Both the position numbers and the translations under genes were made by a program. This document shows, piece after piece, positions 1 to 9,900 of a DNA stretch of 53,186 bases (position 1 is the first letter of the stretch; each line of letters starts with the position of its first letter). Under the pieces are notes generated by a model, which did not search any database, was not told where the DNA came from, and saw only the letters and a list, made by a program, of their open reading frames with translations. This DNA is from a virus, in the IMG/VR virus record IMGVR_UViG_3300034631_000070, positions 1 to 53,186 of that record; one strand, given 5' to 3'.

Positions 1-678
1 TCAGATTCCTGCGACATATCCAGAATTCAAACCTGCGAAATTGAGGAGAAATTGCCCAGAGGCACCATCGGCGATTTGCTTAGGCGGATCGAACTTTGCC
101 CAAGCAATTAGCTTCCCGCTAGCGTAGCGCAGATAAATGTTGCCCGATCCGTTGTCGGTTAAATCGATTGCTGCACCCCCTGGCGTGGCAGCAATTTGGA
201 AAGTCGGTCCAGATGGGTTGGAGGCGTAATAGATTTGGTTTTCTATCACGCCTCCGGGGAGTGCAATATTTGAGGTGATTAGTATTAGCTCATTGGCGGC
301 CAGACCGTGAGCAACAGGGGTGGTGAAGGTGTTGCTGCCAGAATCGACGATGAGAGGCAGGTTTGCTTTGGCACTGGCGTTTTTCAGGATGGCGAGTCCA
401 TCCACTAAGAGTCCGCCTCCGATGGCAGATTGAGACTGAGAATCTAATCTTTCCTCGCGGCGATTGGTGCTACTCCAGGTGCCTGTGCCAGGGTTAAGAA
501 GTTTTCTAGAGTAACCAAATTGCTCGATAAATTCAGAATCTAGGACTTGTTGGAGTGTAGCGGTTTCCGGCGTCCACAACGCGGATTCGCACAATAAAAG
601 GCGGAAGGTTCCAGACCCCCAGAAAACTAACTCTTTTTCCTGGATTCCTGCTTGGAAATATCCTCCTGTATCTGGCAT
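1..678 (-). CDS. Phage tail/virion structural protein
   Basis: This is a 225-residue protein that ends exactly at the window edge with a TGA stop. Its middle part (about residues 105-175) reads as the short beta-rich module common in phage tail and host-contact proteins, with a T-T-P-V-A-H-G-L stretch followed by an I-Y-Y-A-S-N-P-S-G segment. I chose the ATG at 678 over the TTG at 681 because an AAGGAG ribosome site lies 7 bases upstream of it. It follows the tail fibre and the fibre-assembly-like gene in the same late operon, so a distal tail or fibre role is inferred. There is no enzymatic motif. Confidence 0.6.
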   Translation of the reverse strand: MPDTGGYFQAGIQEKELVFWGSGTFRLLLCESALWTPETATLQQVLDSEFIEQFGYSRKLLNPGTGTWSSTNRREERLDSQSQSAIGGGLLVDGLAILKNASAKANLPLIVDSGSNTFTTPVAHGLAANELILITSNIALPGGVIENQIYYASNPSGPTFQIAATPGGAAIDLTDNGSGNIYLRYASGKLIAWAKFDPPKQIADGASGQFLLNFAGLNSGYVAGI

Positions 679-682
679 CAAT

Positions 683-1198
683 CTACTCCTTTACCACAGT
701 GATTGAGGTATCTGGGTTAATTTTAATTGGAATATTATTTTCATCGGCGATCGCCTGCCACTTCTCTATTTCCGCACTTGTCAATTGGGCGATTGACGGA
801 ATGAATTTGTTCCAAAGAGCAACAGCTATAGCTAAAGACTCTCCATCCTCTGCCTTTCCCCACGCCTGAGAAACTGTGTTGTTCCGCGTTGGGGAAACAG
901 ATGCGAGTGAATCCATTACTCGCTCATAAGCAGAGTGGGTAACGATCATAAATCTAAAAGCTGCGTAATCAGCTATTGCGATTGGCTCCGGTGGCGGGAT
1001 AGTAGGTGCCAGTACCAAGTCTTTTAAATCTTCGCTACCCATCCATTTACCTTGATTACTTACGCAATCCTGCCATTGTTCCTCCGAAATCTCAATCGCC
1101 GTACTAGGAATTGAAAAATTGATTTCTGAGGAATAGAATCCTCTTATTTTTCTGGTATTTGGAGCAATATCTGCGTATTTCTTTATTTCGCTATCCAC
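683..1198 (-). CDS. Putative tail fibre assembly protein
   Basis: This 171-residue protein directly follows the long tail fibre gene, with no gap, which is where tail fibre assembly chaperones sit in many tailed phages. The N-terminal 70 residues have the look of that family: a G-F-Y-S-S-E segment, then an I-P-S-T-A stretch, then I-S-E-E-Q-W. The C-terminal half (about 75-171) is helical and not recognised. Its function as a fibre chaperone is inferred from position and this weak resemblance; it could instead be a fibre subunit. Confidence 0.5.
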   Translation of the reverse strand: MDSEIKKYADIAPNTRKIRGFYSSEINFSIPSTAIEISEEQWQDCVSNQGKWMGSEDLKDLVLAPTIPPPEPIAIADYAAFRFMIVTHSAYERVMDSLASVSPTRNNTVSQAWGKAEDGESLAIAVALWNKFIPSIAQLTSAEIEKWQAIADENNIPIKINPDTSITVVKE

Positions 1199-2884
1199 TT
1201 AAATTCCTACAGCAATTAAATTAAAACGAACGTTACCTGCGCCTGGATTAGGGCGCACTGTCACTTTACAATCATTTAGAGTACTGCCTGGCCCGATTGC
1301 AAAGACGCTGCTCCCTAGTACCCCCGTATCTCCGTTGGAGACTACAGGGACAACGAATCCAGTAAAGCTCACCGGATAAAGCAAGGTTCCATTCCCGTTG
1401 GCGTCAAGGCTGACGACATAGCTTCCGATTTGAACAAGCCATCCATCAGGTAACTTGTGATATCCAGATCCATTAGCTATAGAAGAAATACCTCCTAAAT
1501 AGCTGTAGACATTAGCTCCGCTAGTTCTTGCCAGTAAGTTTCTTCCGAAACTTGTCGTTGTTAAAGCAGAAAGGTCTGTTAAAGTCTGACTCTTCAATTG
1601 CTTTTTGGTGTCCAATTCTGCAACCGCCGCCTGCACGGTGGTTGCTTCAAGATTTCCAGCAGGGGTAAAAGCAATTTTATTGGCTCCGGGGACTTGCGCG
1701 TCGGCTAGTTTTTGGTCGGCACCAAGTACCGCAATGCCACTTGCCGCGCCTTTTTCAGAGGAAGCGATCGCCCCAATGTCAGTCGGTGTTAGCGCGTCCG
1801 TCCCTCCTGTTTTATGGCTGGATTTATGGGCATCAGGTGGACGAGAATTGTTCAGTCTCATATCATTTCCCGCACACGCCTGTGATGCCCCTGTCCCCAG
1901 TGTCCGCCGACTCGCCACGTTCGCCGCTGCATCACTTGCTAGAGTTAGTTTGCTTTCTGCGATCGCGGCAGTTGAGGAGATATTCGCATTTACAATTCCC
2001 TCGGTTGGGATGTGCGTGCCGTTCCCGCTAGATGAGCTGTGAGTACTCAAGTCGGTGCCAAAAGCGTACTGCCCATGCGGATGGCTCGCATTGGTGTGGG
2101 CATTCATGTATGCCGCTGCCGTTCCTACGGTGTCGGCTCCAGTTTGAGCTGCCGTTACAGCGTGCGGATTAGCTGTACTCGTGTGGTGAGTTGCCGCCTC
2201 AGCAAGCGTGGTGTCGGGGGTATCAAACCAGTTGGGTTTCCCGGTAATTGACCTGATTCGCCCTGCTAACCAACTCAGCAGTTGCATTAAATTCCCGGTA
2301 TTTCCAGGCGTGGCAAGGGTTGGATCGATGGTGCGCTGTTGAGTCTCAGTATCTGAGAGGGTAGGTAGTTGGGCGCTGGGCACTTTCCCTTGAGAGTCTA
2401 ATGAGGCAACCCCGTTGGCAATTCCTTTTTCAGCAGAGGGAATTGCGCCGACTTGAGCGGCGGTAGTACCATGCGGGTTCGCACCTACGGCATTTCGATG
2501 GTTGGCGTTTGCCGTTACCGTACTGTTGGCGCTAACTCTCGTATCGGTGTAGTAGAGCCTGCTACCTTCTCCTAAGTGGCTGGTACTTTTGGCGGACAAC
2601 CACTGATCGAGGCGTTGGGTATTGTAGTACTGGGAATGATCGTCGTCCCCCAATCCCGCTAGCATTCCATGATCGGTCACGCTGAGTCGATGCCAGCGAC
2701 CCGAACCTTGATCTGGGGCGATGATCAAAATGCCATCCGCATTGCTGACAGAATCGGCAACGAATTGAAACCACGATCGCTCGCTAGGAACCAGCAAGCA
2801 ATATTTATCTACCCGCTCTGAAGCGGGGATAGCTTTAAGCTGCGTTAAATCTGCGGCGATGTTGGCATAGCCAGTTTCGGGCAT
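1199..2884 (-). CDS. Tail fibre protein
   Basis: This 561-residue protein is low in cysteine and rich in A, T, S, G and N. It carries several copies of the repeat typical of phage tail fibres, for example N-P-H-G-T-T-A-A-Q-V-G-A near residue 135 and N-P-H-A-V-T-A-A-Q-T-G-A near residue 240, plus A-S-H-P-H-G-Q-Y. The first 75 residues probably attach the fibre to the tail. The last 120, after the V-A-E-L-D-T-K-K stretch, look like a glycine-rich receptor-binding tip. Together with the two genes after it, it forms the host-recognition end of the late operon. No clear Shine-Dalgarno sequence precedes the ATG at 2884. Confidence 0.8.
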   Translation of the reverse strand: MPETGYANIAADLTQLKAIPASERVDKYCLLVPSERSWFQFVADSVSNADGILIIAPDQGSGRWHRLSVTDHGMLAGLGDDDHSQYYNTQRLDQWLSAKSTSHLGEGSRLYYTDTRVSANSTVTANANHRNAVGANPHGTTAAQVGAIPSAEKGIANGVASLDSQGKVPSAQLPTLSDTETQQRTIDPTLATPGNTGNLMQLLSWLAGRIRSITGKPNWFDTPDTTLAEAATHHTSTANPHAVTAAQTGADTVGTAAAYMNAHTNASHPHGQYAFGTDLSTHSSSSGNGTHIPTEGIVNANISSTAAIAESKLTLASDAAANVASRRTLGTGASQACAGNDMRLNNSRPPDAHKSSHKTGGTDALTPTDIGAIASSEKGAASGIAVLGADQKLADAQVPGANKIAFTPAGNLEATTVQAAVAELDTKKQLKSQTLTDLSALTTTSFGRNLLARTSGANVYSYLGGISSIANGSGYHKLPDGWLVQIGSYVVSLDANGNGTLLYPVSFTGFVVPVVSNGDTGVLGSSVFAIGPGSTLNDCKVTVRPNPGAGNVRFNLIAVGI

Positions 2885-3010
2885 GGGTCAGGAGGGGGTG
2901 AGATCGCGCTTAGTGTCACCTCATCCTGCTTTAGTCGTTGGGTGAATAGTCAGGTCTATATTTTTCAGTTTTAGTGACGGCCTGGAATTTGCTTTTAAGG
3001 ACTTTTCTTC

Positions 3011-3673
3011 TTACCTTGTAAGGTTTTCAGGCTGTGAGGGTCGCTCGTAACCGCTTTGCTTTAAAGCACTTAACTCAAACCCTAGAATCAGGATTGCCGC
3101 GATCGCCCGTATTGCCCAACCCGCAATCAACCCAATGGAGCGCCAGCCATATCGCTGGACAATCAATACTCTGTATTCCCCAGAATGCAATGCCTCTTCA
3201 ATCGCCAAATTCAAGGCGGTTCGCGGCGCAATTGGAGCAATAACAAAATAGAACACACTGACAAGCACTTCAGCCACGACGATGACCGCCAGCAGATCAG
3301 CGTTGTCTAATTCGCACGCCGATCGCCCGTTGAAGAAGAATTGGCAAGCACGGTAGCGTCTGGAAAGTTCAGGGGCATCTGGGCGCTTGGGCGATCGCAT
3401 CTCCAAATTCTTGATTACCTCCGGACGATGAGCGCCAATGCCGTCATAAGCCTCCCTAAGAAATTCTTCTTTAGGGGGTGGGAACTTGCGGAGGTGTCGA
3501 AGTTGCTCGTACCACGCCCTGGCGTGGTCGTACTCGGAATCGGCAGTTTCATGAAGGATTGCTGCTAGCGATTCATCTCCGGCTTCAGACGCACGGATCG
3601 CCGCACGGCGGAAAAACAGAGAGCAGCCCACTTCGCAGCGAGCCAATTGGTAGATAAAGTTATCGCGGTTCAT
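3011..3673 (-). CDS. Ferritin-like di-iron protein with a C-terminal membrane helix
   Basis: This 220-residue protein has the four-helix ligand pattern of the ferritin-like superfamily: E14 in helix 1, E47-Y-D-H50 in helix 2, E135 in helix 3 and E160-A-L-H163 in helix 4. That is E, ExxH, E, ExxH. A hydrophobic stretch at 130-150 and a clear membrane helix at about 178-200 follow. It sits between the tail hub gene and the tail fibre, 3 bases from the hub gene's start side, so it belongs to the late operon. A di-iron oxidase or peroxide-protective role is inferred from the ligands only; nothing shows the substrate. It is not a usual virion gene and may be a phage-borne host-fitness gene. Confidence 0.6.
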   Translation of the reverse strand: MNRDNFIYQLARCEVGCSLFFRRAAIRASEAGDESLAAILHETADSEYDHARAWYEQLRHLRKFPPPKEEFLREAYDGIGAHRPEVIKNLEMRSPKRPDAPELSRRYRACQFFFNGRSACELDNADLLAVIVVAEVLVSVFYFVIAPIAPRTALNLAIEEALHSGEYRVLIVQRYGWRSIGLIAGWAIRAIAAILILGFELSALKQSGYERPSQPENLTR

Positions 3674-3676
3674 TGA

Positions 3677-6421
3677 TTAAAAGCTCATGGCGGTTAGGGT
3701 TTTGGTTGCTTGATTCCAGGTCAAGCAAGCGGCGTCGAAGCGATCGCTATTGTTGGGGTTACGGATGAAAATTGAGAGTCCGTAACAGTCGGCGGGGACG
3801 GCGAACTGGAAGCTGCCACCTCCCGCAGGTAGCGTCGTTACCCAATGGCGACCCGTCCAAGGTGGGTTGGTATTGTTGGATGGCGGCGGTGGGCAATAAG
3901 GCTCAACGCTCCAGCGCTGCACTTCTACTCCTGAGCCGACTGTTGCACCCAATCCAGGATCGAGTTCTACCGTGATGGTGTAAGCCTGCAATGGCTCCCA
4001 TTGCTCGAAAATCAGCACCTTACCTGTTCCTAGAGCGCAGGTGCCACAGGTGATGGTGCCCGTCGTTTCCTGAATTTTGCCGATTAAGTCTAGGGGTTTT
4101 GGTAGAAGGAATTCTGGCGTGGGATACATTACGCCCCACTCGTTTGCGGTTACGTTACCCCAATCCCTTGCTGCGAGGTAGCGCCAATCCTTCAACAAGC
4201 GGAAGAAGGAACCACTCCCCAGTTGTGTGGATGCCTGAATGATTTCGGCGGTATTGTAGGGCAGGAATCGGAGATCGAAGCCAGAGCCGCTGCCCAGATT
4301 GACGACCGTAGGCAAGGTATAGGGCGGGATGAGGACTTCAGTGGACGGGGGCAGAACGACATTGCCAGAGCTGCCGTAGAAGGGACTGGCACTAACCCGC
4401 CCAATCCAAATGCCGTCGAAGCTAGCCGCGAATCTGGTGGGTGTCAGGGCGATGCTGAGTCCATCCATCAGGAAGGCTTGGGCGCTGCCATCGGGTTCCG
4501 TCCAATCACAGCGAGCCAAGGGGGAGGCATTAAAGATCGCGTCGTCCAAATCAATCGTGCAGCTTTGCCCCTTGTGTCGGCCCCAGAGGATCGCCCCTTC
4601 AATTTTGGCGATATTTTGCAGTTGAGCCGCGCTCGTGACGAGGGCAGAATCAACGCTATATTCCCGCTCTCTGTCTCGGAAACCACTGCCAGCTACCGGA
4701 GGAAATTGCACGACCTCTATAATCGGTTCTTCTGTAATTGCCACCTCGGGCGAAAAGCGCTCCGGGGCGGGAGGCGTAGTCTGCCCGGAATTCGATACTA
4801 CTGGCTGTTTGTGGATGGTAATTAAGGAGTCCCGCAGGCTCTGGATCTGCGCCACTCCTTTCTCTTTGAGCAGCTCAATCGTATCGGGCTGGGCAATTCC
4901 ATAGAGCTGGGAAGTAGACTCTGTAAATTCCCACTCCGAAGGATTTCTCCTGAGCAGTCGCCATTCCTGGCGCTGACGTTCGCTATTTTGCATGGCGAGG
5001 GGATTCATTACCACCAAGCCGCCGTTAGCATCTGGATCGGCAAGATCGGGAAAGTTGAATCCCCTTGGGCGTTGAATGAGCGTGTCAATGACCAGGGCCG
5101 GAACTGATTCACCCCCTTCTGTCTGCATAAACCCCTGGTTGCTGCCCGTGCCGATGACACTCCAACCCCCCGCACCGGAAACAGCCACCGAGAGGTTAGG
5201 TTTTTTCTCGACAGCTTTTTTAAAGTTGTATTCGTACTTCGTTACCCGTTTCTCCGCCAGAACCAATCGCTCTAGCCCGGAAACGATGACCTTTTGATCC
5301 GTACGAGCTTCTTGAACCGCAAGCCACTCACGCAAAACCACCCCTTTGGGGCGGTAGATTTCTGTCTCAACTTTGATCAGCTTCCCTTCATCAATTTCGT
5401 TGCACTCATCAGCGCCAGGGGGCGGCAGTTCGTAGAAGCTCTTTTCAACTATTTGCTCAGAGTTAATGAAGCTGTACTTTCCGGGAAACTTTTCAGGAAG
5501 GACTATTCCTAGTGGCTGCTTTTTGGTGGCGGTGACGGTTTTTATCCGACCCTTCCGATTAATTTCTTCTTGGCGCTGGTGGGTTTCCACCAAAATGAGT
5601 TTGCCGCCATCGGAGGCTTGAGGATCGACTAGTGCGGCGGGGCCGTAGCGCTTGCTGTCGTTAAATTCATTGTCTTTGGATGCTTTAATTTTTTTGCGGA
5701 TGCCATGTACCACAATGCGCTCACAGGGGCTTTCGGCACCACTGAGGCGGTCGTAGGTAATGGCGTGGCTGATGACATTTTTCTGTAGTAGCGCCGGAGG
5801 AAAGAGACTCGCCTTTTTGACGTTAATCAACCCATCTTTGGACTGGTATCCGACGTGACCATTCGCCCAGCACAGTTTTCCAAACATGCTCACATAGCTC
5901 TCATTGGTGAGCTTAGGCAGGGGCATGTTGAGCGATTCTCCCGCCAAGCCGCCACTGTAGGGCAAGGGCATCCCCGCCTTGTTCAGAAGCTTGGAGGCGA
6001 TTAAATCTAATTGTGTGGCTTGCCCTAACTTGATGCAGGCTCCTTCCCCAGCAGGCGTGCGAAAGTTGAGCAGCGAGAGGGCGCATCCTGCTTCAATCCG
6101 AAGTTCTGAAATTCCGTCATACTCGGAGCTGAGAATATAGAGCCAACCTAATACAGGAGCGCGCGTTAGAGTGCTGGAGTTGTTTATGAATACGTCAATC
6201 CTGTTGCCCCGCGCCCAGCGATTGTTAATGCGGTCATTGAGGCTCTCGCCAAAGCCCAAGGCAGGCCCAAGGGTAAAGTTGGCGTTGAGGAGAATCAGCC
6301 CGGATTGGTCGTAATGCGAGTATCCCCCCGCCGCAGTTTTGAGAGCGATAGTGCAATCAGCGCCCCCAATACTGAGGGAATAGGAACGGGCGGATACATT
6401 GATTACGGCGGCGGCTGTCAT
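3677..6421 (-). CDS. Large tail hub / tip protein
   Basis: This 914-residue protein comes after the tape measure and a small distal-tail-like protein, the place of the tail hub and tip in siphoviruses. Residues 1-120 contain two beta-rich stretches with the pattern of hub proteins (Y-S-L-S-I-G-G-A-D-C, then G-W-L-Y-I-L-S-S-E-Y-D-G). The region of about 130-330 resembles the central ring domain of baseplate hubs. The C-terminal third is glycine- and proline-rich and may be a carbohydrate- or receptor-binding tip. No peptidase motif is evident. Assignment is from gene order and general composition. Confidence 0.6.
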   Translation of the reverse strand: MTAAAVINVSARSYSLSIGGADCTIALKTAAGGYSHYDQSGLILLNANFTLGPALGFGESLNDRINNRWARGNRIDVFINNSSTLTRAPVLGWLYILSSEYDGISELRIEAGCALSLLNFRTPAGEGACIKLGQATQLDLIASKLLNKAGMPLPYSGGLAGESLNMPLPKLTNESYVSMFGKLCWANGHVGYQSKDGLINVKKASLFPPALLQKNVISHAITYDRLSGAESPCERIVVHGIRKKIKASKDNEFNDSKRYGPAALVDPQASDGGKLILVETHQRQEEINRKGRIKTVTATKKQPLGIVLPEKFPGKYSFINSEQIVEKSFYELPPPGADECNEIDEGKLIKVETEIYRPKGVVLREWLAVQEARTDQKVIVSGLERLVLAEKRVTKYEYNFKKAVEKKPNLSVAVSGAGGWSVIGTGSNQGFMQTEGGESVPALVIDTLIQRPRGFNFPDLADPDANGGLVVMNPLAMQNSERQRQEWRLLRRNPSEWEFTESTSQLYGIAQPDTIELLKEKGVAQIQSLRDSLITIHKQPVVSNSGQTTPPAPERFSPEVAITEEPIIEVVQFPPVAGSGFRDREREYSVDSALVTSAAQLQNIAKIEGAILWGRHKGQSCTIDLDDAIFNASPLARCDWTEPDGSAQAFLMDGLSIALTPTRFAASFDGIWIGRVSASPFYGSSGNVVLPPSTEVLIPPYTLPTVVNLGSGSGFDLRFLPYNTAEIIQASTQLGSGSFFRLLKDWRYLAARDWGNVTANEWGVMYPTPEFLLPKPLDLIGKIQETTGTITCGTCALGTGKVLIFEQWEPLQAYTITVELDPGLGATVGSGVEVQRWSVEPYCPPPPSNNTNPPWTGRHWVTTLPAGGGSFQFAVPADCYGLSIFIRNPNNSDRFDAACLTWNQATKTLTAMSF

Positions 6422-6429
6422 TTGTTCAG

Positions 6430-6446
6430 CTTCGGATTATCCGAAG
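6430..6446. repeat. CTTCGG-N5-CCGAAG palindrome, copy 1
   Basis: This 17-base palindrome (loop ATTAT, so the stem extends to 7 bp) lies in the 31-base gap between the hub gene and the gene before it. It is one of four copies found in the phage; the others are at 14953, 30264 and 41495. Confidence 0.7.
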
Positions 6447-6452
6447 ATAGGT

Positions 6453-6932
6453 TTAAGCGGAAACTAAAACTGACTCCTGCAAAGTGAGGGTACAACTCCG
6501 GTAATATCCCAATGCTGAAAAAACCGGAGGCTCTACCATCCAGGCCTTAAATTGTGGGAAGTAGCCTACATGAGAGGAGCCAATCAGAGATTCAGTTGCA
6601 CCAGGGGCGATCGCCCTTGTTCTGGGCAGTCTTTCAATGTATTGCTGATAGGTATCAACCAGTAAAATATCGGCGGACGCATAGGGTGGCATCCTGCGCT
6701 GACGGTCAAATTCGGCGTATATAGCCTCTAATACCAGTGCTTCTTCAGGCAGTAAAACGGCAGTGATTGTCCAGATGAATTTAGGCTCAAACGATGATCC
6801 ATCGCCGATGGGTGTGCCATGAATGCTGTACTCTAATCCTCCATAGGGTTGGATTCTCGCCCTTGGGAACTTAGGGTCAGAACAGCGATTGATAGTCAGA
6901 GATAATCCGTTAATGCTCAACTTTAGACTCAT
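6453..6932 (-). CDS. Hypothetical distal tail protein
   Basis: This 159-residue protein overlaps the tape measure stop by 4 bases and precedes the large hub gene. Its size and position match small distal tail or hub-adjacent proteins of siphoviruses. It is rich in beta-prone residues and aromatic residues and has no recognised motif. The role is inferred from order only. Confidence 0.5.
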   Translation of the reverse strand: MSLKLSINGLSLTINRCSDPKFPRARIQPYGGLEYSIHGTPIGDGSSFEPKFIWTITAVLLPEEALVLEAIYAEFDRQRRMPPYASADILLVDTYQQYIERLPRTRAIAPGATESLIGSSHVGYFPQFKAWMVEPPVFSALGYYRSCTLTLQESVLVSA

Positions 6933-9900
6933 AAACCTGCCCCCCGTGCTGCGTTGCGGGATAAATTGGAATAAATACGACCTGCATCTTTAACCGGGTT
7001 AACTGCATTGACCTGAAGCGTTGAGGGTCTCGCCGCTAGAGACTGAATGCCCTCGTTGAGCTTCTTTAACTCTTCAATGGCGTCCTTGCCACTGATGGCC
7101 GAACGCATCTCAACGGATGCGGCTTTGATTGGGTTCATGTCTCGGAATTGATTAGCCAATTCATTTATGTTTCCCATACCGTTTTGCTGTAGCATCAACG
7201 AGAAGAATGGGTTTTCACGCATCGACGTGGCTGAATGCAGTAAGTTGAGTTGTTGGTCTCCCGGCTTCTGCAAGGTCTGCTCAAATTGGCTGCGAGCGCG
7301 TCGCTCTTGCTCCCATTGGGCACTGCCAACAACCAGGCTGTAGCTGCTTGTTGGTTTGCTTGTCGAACTTCCGCCAGCTCCTCCTGCCGTACTGGATGTA
7401 ACTTCTTTTGTTTTTTTCTCCTTGGCGCGGATGTCCGCCTCTAGACGCTCTTTCTCTCGCTGCTGATTGGCTTGTAGAGCTTGCCGCTCCATATCCCTCA
7501 ACTTGCCTTGCTGTTCGTAGGCTTGCTGCATTTGGGAACTAATCTGCTGCCTGAGAGACAGTGCCTTTTCAAGTGAATCTAGCTCTGCTTGAGAGGCTTT
7601 GGCAGCCTTAGCTTTTTCCAATGCTGCTTGTGCCTCCAGTTCGGCAATCTGAGCCATCAATACCGCTCGATTTGCCTCAATAGCATTTTGTGATTGGGAC
7701 AGCTCGAAAATTTGTCGTTGAATGGCTTGAGACTCGTTGAGATTGTTGAGCTTGATTGCGGACAACTGTTGCTCAATTTGGAACTTTTCAGCGTCAGAAG
7801 ACGCCTCCGCTAACTTGATTTCTAGACGCTGTTCCTCTAGGGAGCCAAGAGCGCCTGCTAGATTCAACTGGGCATTAAGAAGGTCAAGCTGACTTTTTCG
7901 GGCATTAGCAATAATGTCGTTTGCCTGTTGGTCAAGCTCAATCTGATTTCGACGCGCCTCGGTTTCTTGTTCAATATTCCGAAGCCGTTCTTCTTGAGAG
8001 CGTTTCTGTTCTTCCTCAAGTAGTTTTTGGGCTTGGAGCTGTCGATCGATCTGTTGCAGGTTTAACTGCCCCAGTTGCTCTTCTAGTTGAAGCTGCTGTT
8101 CAGTGGCTTCCTTTTGAGTCAGAAGCCCCGACATTTTGAGCTGATTGACTTGAGCAAGCTTTTGCTGAGTGGCAGCAATTTCTTTTTGGGTGGCATTGGC
8201 TTGAATCTGCTCAATATGTTTTTGCCCCTCTTCCTCTGAAATCTGCCGCGCTAGCTGGAGCCGTTTGACTGCAATGATCTGCTGGTCTGTAGACTGACGA
8301 ATGGCAGATTCAGCACGCTTATTGACTTCCTCAATCTGCTCAAGTTGTTGGCGCTTGGCTTCTTCCGCTCTACGGCGTGCCTCTTCAGCAAGTTGCTCCT
8401 GCTTGCGAGCATACTCCTCTGCCTTGCGCTTCTCTTCTTCGGCAAGTTGTTCGGCTTTCCGTTTAACTTCCTCGCGCTGCTTTAGCTCGCGGTCGAGGAA
8501 CTGCAAGTTGGCGTCTGAGAGTTTTTGGTTAAGTTCGAGTTCTTTGGCTTTGGCTTCCTCAACCGACAATGAGCCACTGGCGCGAAGCTTCGCAACTTCT
8601 GAGATTTGCTTTTTGATTTGAGCTAGTTCGGCATTAAGGCTATCTGTTTTGATCTGCTCAATTTTTTGGGTTGCCTGTTCTTCACCAATTTGACCTGCTA
8701 GTTGCTGGCGTTTGATAGCTGCAATTCGGTCTGTCTCGGTACGCTGGATAACTGCCTCAGCTTCAGAATTTGCCCGTCGCAAAGCTTCCAGCATCTCTTC
8801 CTCAGCCGCCTTCTTCTCCCGGACAACTTGCTGGGCTAGCTCAATGCGAGTCTGAGCAGTCTCCTGTTCCAGTTGCTTTACTTCTTCCGCTAGTTTCTTT
8901 TGCTGGTCTGTAGATAAGCCAGCAGTGGAATCGATTTTTTTGGTGACAACATCACGATTGAGTTCGGCGCGGATCTTTTCAAGATTTTCTTGATTGAGCC
9001 TGAGCTTTTCGGATAGATAGTTTTTCTCTGCCTCCAATGACTGCTGATTGGCTTGTTCTTCAGATAGCCGCCCCTCTGCCTGGGCTTGAATGATCGCCGC
9101 CCGCGCACTAACAAAGTTTTGCTCCAGGTCAGAAGTCGCTTTGGCAAAATCATTGCTGATTACCTGTGCAGTATTGGTGGCGGTATTTGCCAGTTCATCA
9201 AAAGCAGTCTTTTCCTTGGTAAGGACATTGAGTTGAATTTGCAGTTGACCGCTCAATTCCTGCGCTGCTTTCACCCCTACGTTGGCGGGGTCAATCGCTT
9301 TCAGGCGCTGTTCAGTTTGTGTGATTGCATTGTTTAGCGCTGCCTGTGTTGCCTGTACTTGTTTCTGAGCTTCCACTCGCTGCTGGAGAAGCTGCTTTTC
9401 ATCCTCTGCGAGTTTTTTAATTGCTCCTTCATTTTCTGGATTTATGGACAGTTTTTGAGCTTCCAAGCTTTTGAGCTGAGAATCGATTGCCTTCAATTCA
9501 GCCAGTGGCCCCTGCCCAAATTTAAATTGCTCGCGTAACTGGCGAGCTGCATCGGCTGTTTTCCCGCTGACTTCTCCCAAGTCGGCGATCGCAATCCGAA
9601 TATCATCCAGTCGTTTTTGGGCATTGGTGGGGATATCTAGAAGTTTATTGAGTCCGAATTTTTCATCTAAATTTTTTGACAAAAATGGCAAATCATTCCA
9701 CTTGCGAACCAGGGCATCTAACCAATCGGTGGGAGCTGGCTCTTGTGGAAGAACATCTTTAATCGTTTGTCCTGTTTTGCTTGCTGTGCTTGTGAGACTT
9801 TCTAATGAAAGTTCAATGGACTTGATAGAGGTATCAAAACCTTCAGCGCCATTTTTTACGCGATCCATAATGCGGTAGAAGGTTTCAATGGCGGCATATG

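Noticed and set aside
1-678. Window start as the right end of the prophage
   Set aside because: No host gene and no end repeats are present there; the tail genes continue to the edge.
4223-4825. 200-residue plus-strand open frame
   Set aside because: It lies wholly inside the minus-strand hub gene, has a composition typical of an antisense frame, and has no family features.
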